The position numbers and the translations under genes were made by a program. Below, piece by piece: positions 32,491 to 33,797 of a DNA stretch of 33,797 nt; within the stretch, counting starts at the first letter, position 1; every line of letters begins with the position of its first letter. Origin of the DNA: Bacteroidales bacterium (lineage in GTDB: Bacteria; Bacteroidota; Bacteroidia; Bacteroidales; VadinHA17); contig PLLX01000102.1 in the NCBI GenBank assembly GCA_003141415.1, positions 1 to 33,797 on the forward strand, in the 5' to 3' direction. The notes beneath the pieces were generated by a model, which saw only the letters and a list, made by a program, of their open reading frames with translations, was not told the DNA's origin and made no database searches.

Positions 32491-33797
32491 ATGAAGGTTA
32501 AATTTACTGAAAAAGATATCAGTATTCTTAAAGTTGTCAGTCAGATTGCAGCAGGCTTTGCCGCAATAGTTTCCATGACAATGATCTTTAGCCTGGCGCA
32601 GTTAAAAACGGTGAATCCGTTGGACAATCCCGTGTTATTGTCAGTTAAGGAACAATATGACAAGGATCCGTCGAATGCGGCTAAAGCTGAGCAGGTGCGG
32701 GCAATTGATCTGATGGCAAGAAAAGCTTACTTCAGTTCAAGATGGCAGGTGGAAACAGGTTCCTATCTCCTTATTGCCGGAGCCATTATTTTTATTTTCT
32801 GTCAGCGGATTATTACAGAGCATGAAAAACTTATACCAGTCCTTGCTGATTCAAAACCAAATTCTTCATTACGCAGAGAAAAAAACAGAAAATATCTGAT
32901 ATCAGCGGCAATTTTTTTATTCATTTCTGCTATTGCGTCATCATTTCTTCTGCGTGCCGATCTTCCTGATATATCTGGAAAATCCACACGATCAGCTAAG
33001 AGAGAGGAAAGTGGTAATGAAAAAGCCCAAAAACCAGATAAAACAAACTGGCCGTTTTTCCGGGGACAGGATAGTCGAGGCATTGCTGGAGGTACTGGTT
33101 ATCCAACTGAATGGAATGCCACAGATGGAAAAAATATCGGCTGGAAAATGGAAGTGCCTAAGAAAGGCAAAAGCTCTCCTGTAATATGGGGTGATAAGAT
33201 TTTTATTACGGGAGCACAGGAAAAAATATGTGAGGTTTATTGCATAGATAAGGAAACAGGCAAAATGCTTTGGACGGGATCTGCTTCAAATATCCCTGGT
33301 GAACCGGCCACACTGCCTAAAATGGATCAGGAAGCAGGGCTGGCTGTTTCAACTGTAGCTACAAATGGGAAAGTGGTCTGTGCAGTTTTTTCAAACGGAA
33401 ACCTTGTTTGCTTCGATATGGATGGAAAACAGAAATGGGCAAAAAACATAGGGGTTCCTGAAAGCAGCTATGGTTACACATCTTCCCTGATAATTTATAA
33501 AGACATTCTACTCTTGCAATTCGACAGTAATGTGAAGATATCTCTGATCGGATTTGATCCGGAGACAGGTGATCAGAAGTGGGAAACCCTCCGACAGGGA
33601 CATGCTGTTTGGTCTTCTCCTGTAATAGCATATTTTGCCGGAAAATCAGAATTGATCATAAACGGAAACCCGACAGTAAGTGGTTATGATCCCTTAACTG
33701 GTAAAGAACTTTGGGAAATAGAATGCATGAGCGGTGATGTCGCTCCATCAGTGGCAGTAAACAGCACAATGACCTATGCTGTAACTGATTATGCAAA
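32491..33797 (+). CDS. membrane-anchored PQQ-like beta-propeller protein 3 (3' end outside window)
   Basis: The ATG at 32491 follows the previous stop codon with no gap, and the frame stays open to the window end (about 435 codons). The N-terminal part has three membrane helices (about residues 15-37, 88-105 and 128-147) with a loop after the first that contains DNPVLLSVKEQYDKDPSN. A propeller then begins (NWPFFRGQDSRGIAGGTGYPTEW), with blades CIDKETGKMLWTG, CFDMDGKQKWAKN, GFDPETGDQKWET and GYDPLTGKELWEI. This differs from the single-helix anchor of protein 2. The zero gap implies a close functional link to the NapH-like protein. Confidence 0.85.
   Translation, partial: MKVKFTEKDISILKVVSQIAAGFAAIVSMTMIFSLAQLKTVNPLDNPVLLSVKEQYDKDPSNAAKAEQVRAIDLMARKAYFSSRWQVETGSYLLIAGAIIFIFCQRIITEHEKLIPVLADSKPNSSLRREKNRKYLISAAIFLFISAIASSFLLRADLPDISGKSTRSAKREESGNEKAQKPDKTNWPFFRGQDSRGIAGGTGYPTEWNATDGKNIGWKMEVPKKGKSSPVIWGDKIFITGAQEKICEVYCIDKETGKMLWTGSASNIPGEPATLPKMDQEAGLAVSTVATNGKVVCAVFSNGNLVCFDMDGKQKWAKNIGVPESSYGYTSSLIIYKDILLLQFDSNVKISLIGFDPETGDQKWETLRQGHAVWSSPVIAYFAGKSELIINGNPTVSGYDPLTGKELWEIECMSGDVAPSVAVNSTMTYAVTDYA

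Noticed and set aside
33359-33631. 90-codon minus-strand frame near the window end
   Set aside because: It is a shadow of the third propeller gene, which is open across the whole region on the plus strand.

Overview
The window looks like a chromosomal segment of an anaerobic member of the Bacteroidetes, probably Bacteroidales or a close relative. Evidence for this: AT-rich intergenic DNA without strong Shine-Dalgarno sites, DUF5916 and DUF4097 proteins, an ECF sigma factor paired with a HEAT-repeat anti-sigma factor, FtsX/MacB-type permeases, and G/C-palindromic intergenic repeats of a kind common in that phylum. An oxygen-labile glycyl radical enzyme with its activase implies anaerobic life. 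No rRNA, tRNA, CRISPR array or transposase was seen.

Layout. 1-2.1 kb (+): the C-terminal end of a GH94-type glycoside phosphorylase, a small orphan secreted protein and a dienelactone hydrolase. 2.1-2.95 kb: repeat-rich DNA around a 5'-truncated polysaccharide-lyase-like gene (-). 3.06-8.4 kb (+): an envelope-stress-like cassette of ECF sigma factor, membrane anti-sigma factor with HEAT repeats, two secreted DUF4097 proteins and a large FtsX-type permease split by a one-base frameshift near 7354. 8.6-11.2 kb (+): a DUF5916 outer-membrane-type protein, facing two small membrane proteins (-).

11.97-21.07 kb (-): a complete tripartite export locus in the order TolC, HlyD/MacA adaptor, ABC ATPase, two FtsX permeases, then an NtrC-type sigma-54 activator and its histidine kinase. 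TolC and the adaptor each carry a near-identical upstream module: a 27-bp dyad, then 52 bp, then a sigma-54 -24/-12 promoter, then about 33 bp, then ATG. The duplication continues into the first 13 or so codons. This points to a self-contained, sigma-54-controlled efflux system whose own regulator is the last part of the operon.

21.1-24.3 kb (-): a glycyl radical enzyme of unknown substrate and its radical-SAM activase, overlapping by 17 bp. 24.5-26.2 kb (-): asparagine synthetase B.

26.5-33.8 kb (+): a cluster of seven genes coding for envelope proteins. It has a secreted PQQ-like beta-propeller, a membrane-anchored propeller, an NHL-type propeller with a Cys-Gly-Cys-Cys motif, an unlisted 55-aa membrane protein with four cysteines, a Tat-exported 17-cysteine ferredoxin (NapG/MauM-like), a polytopic NapH/MauN-like Fe-S protein, and a third membrane-anchored propeller that runs off the window. 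By analogy with NapGH it could carry electrons from the quinol pool across the inner membrane, but no terminal reductase or cytochrome is visible. It is the best candidate here for an undescribed system.
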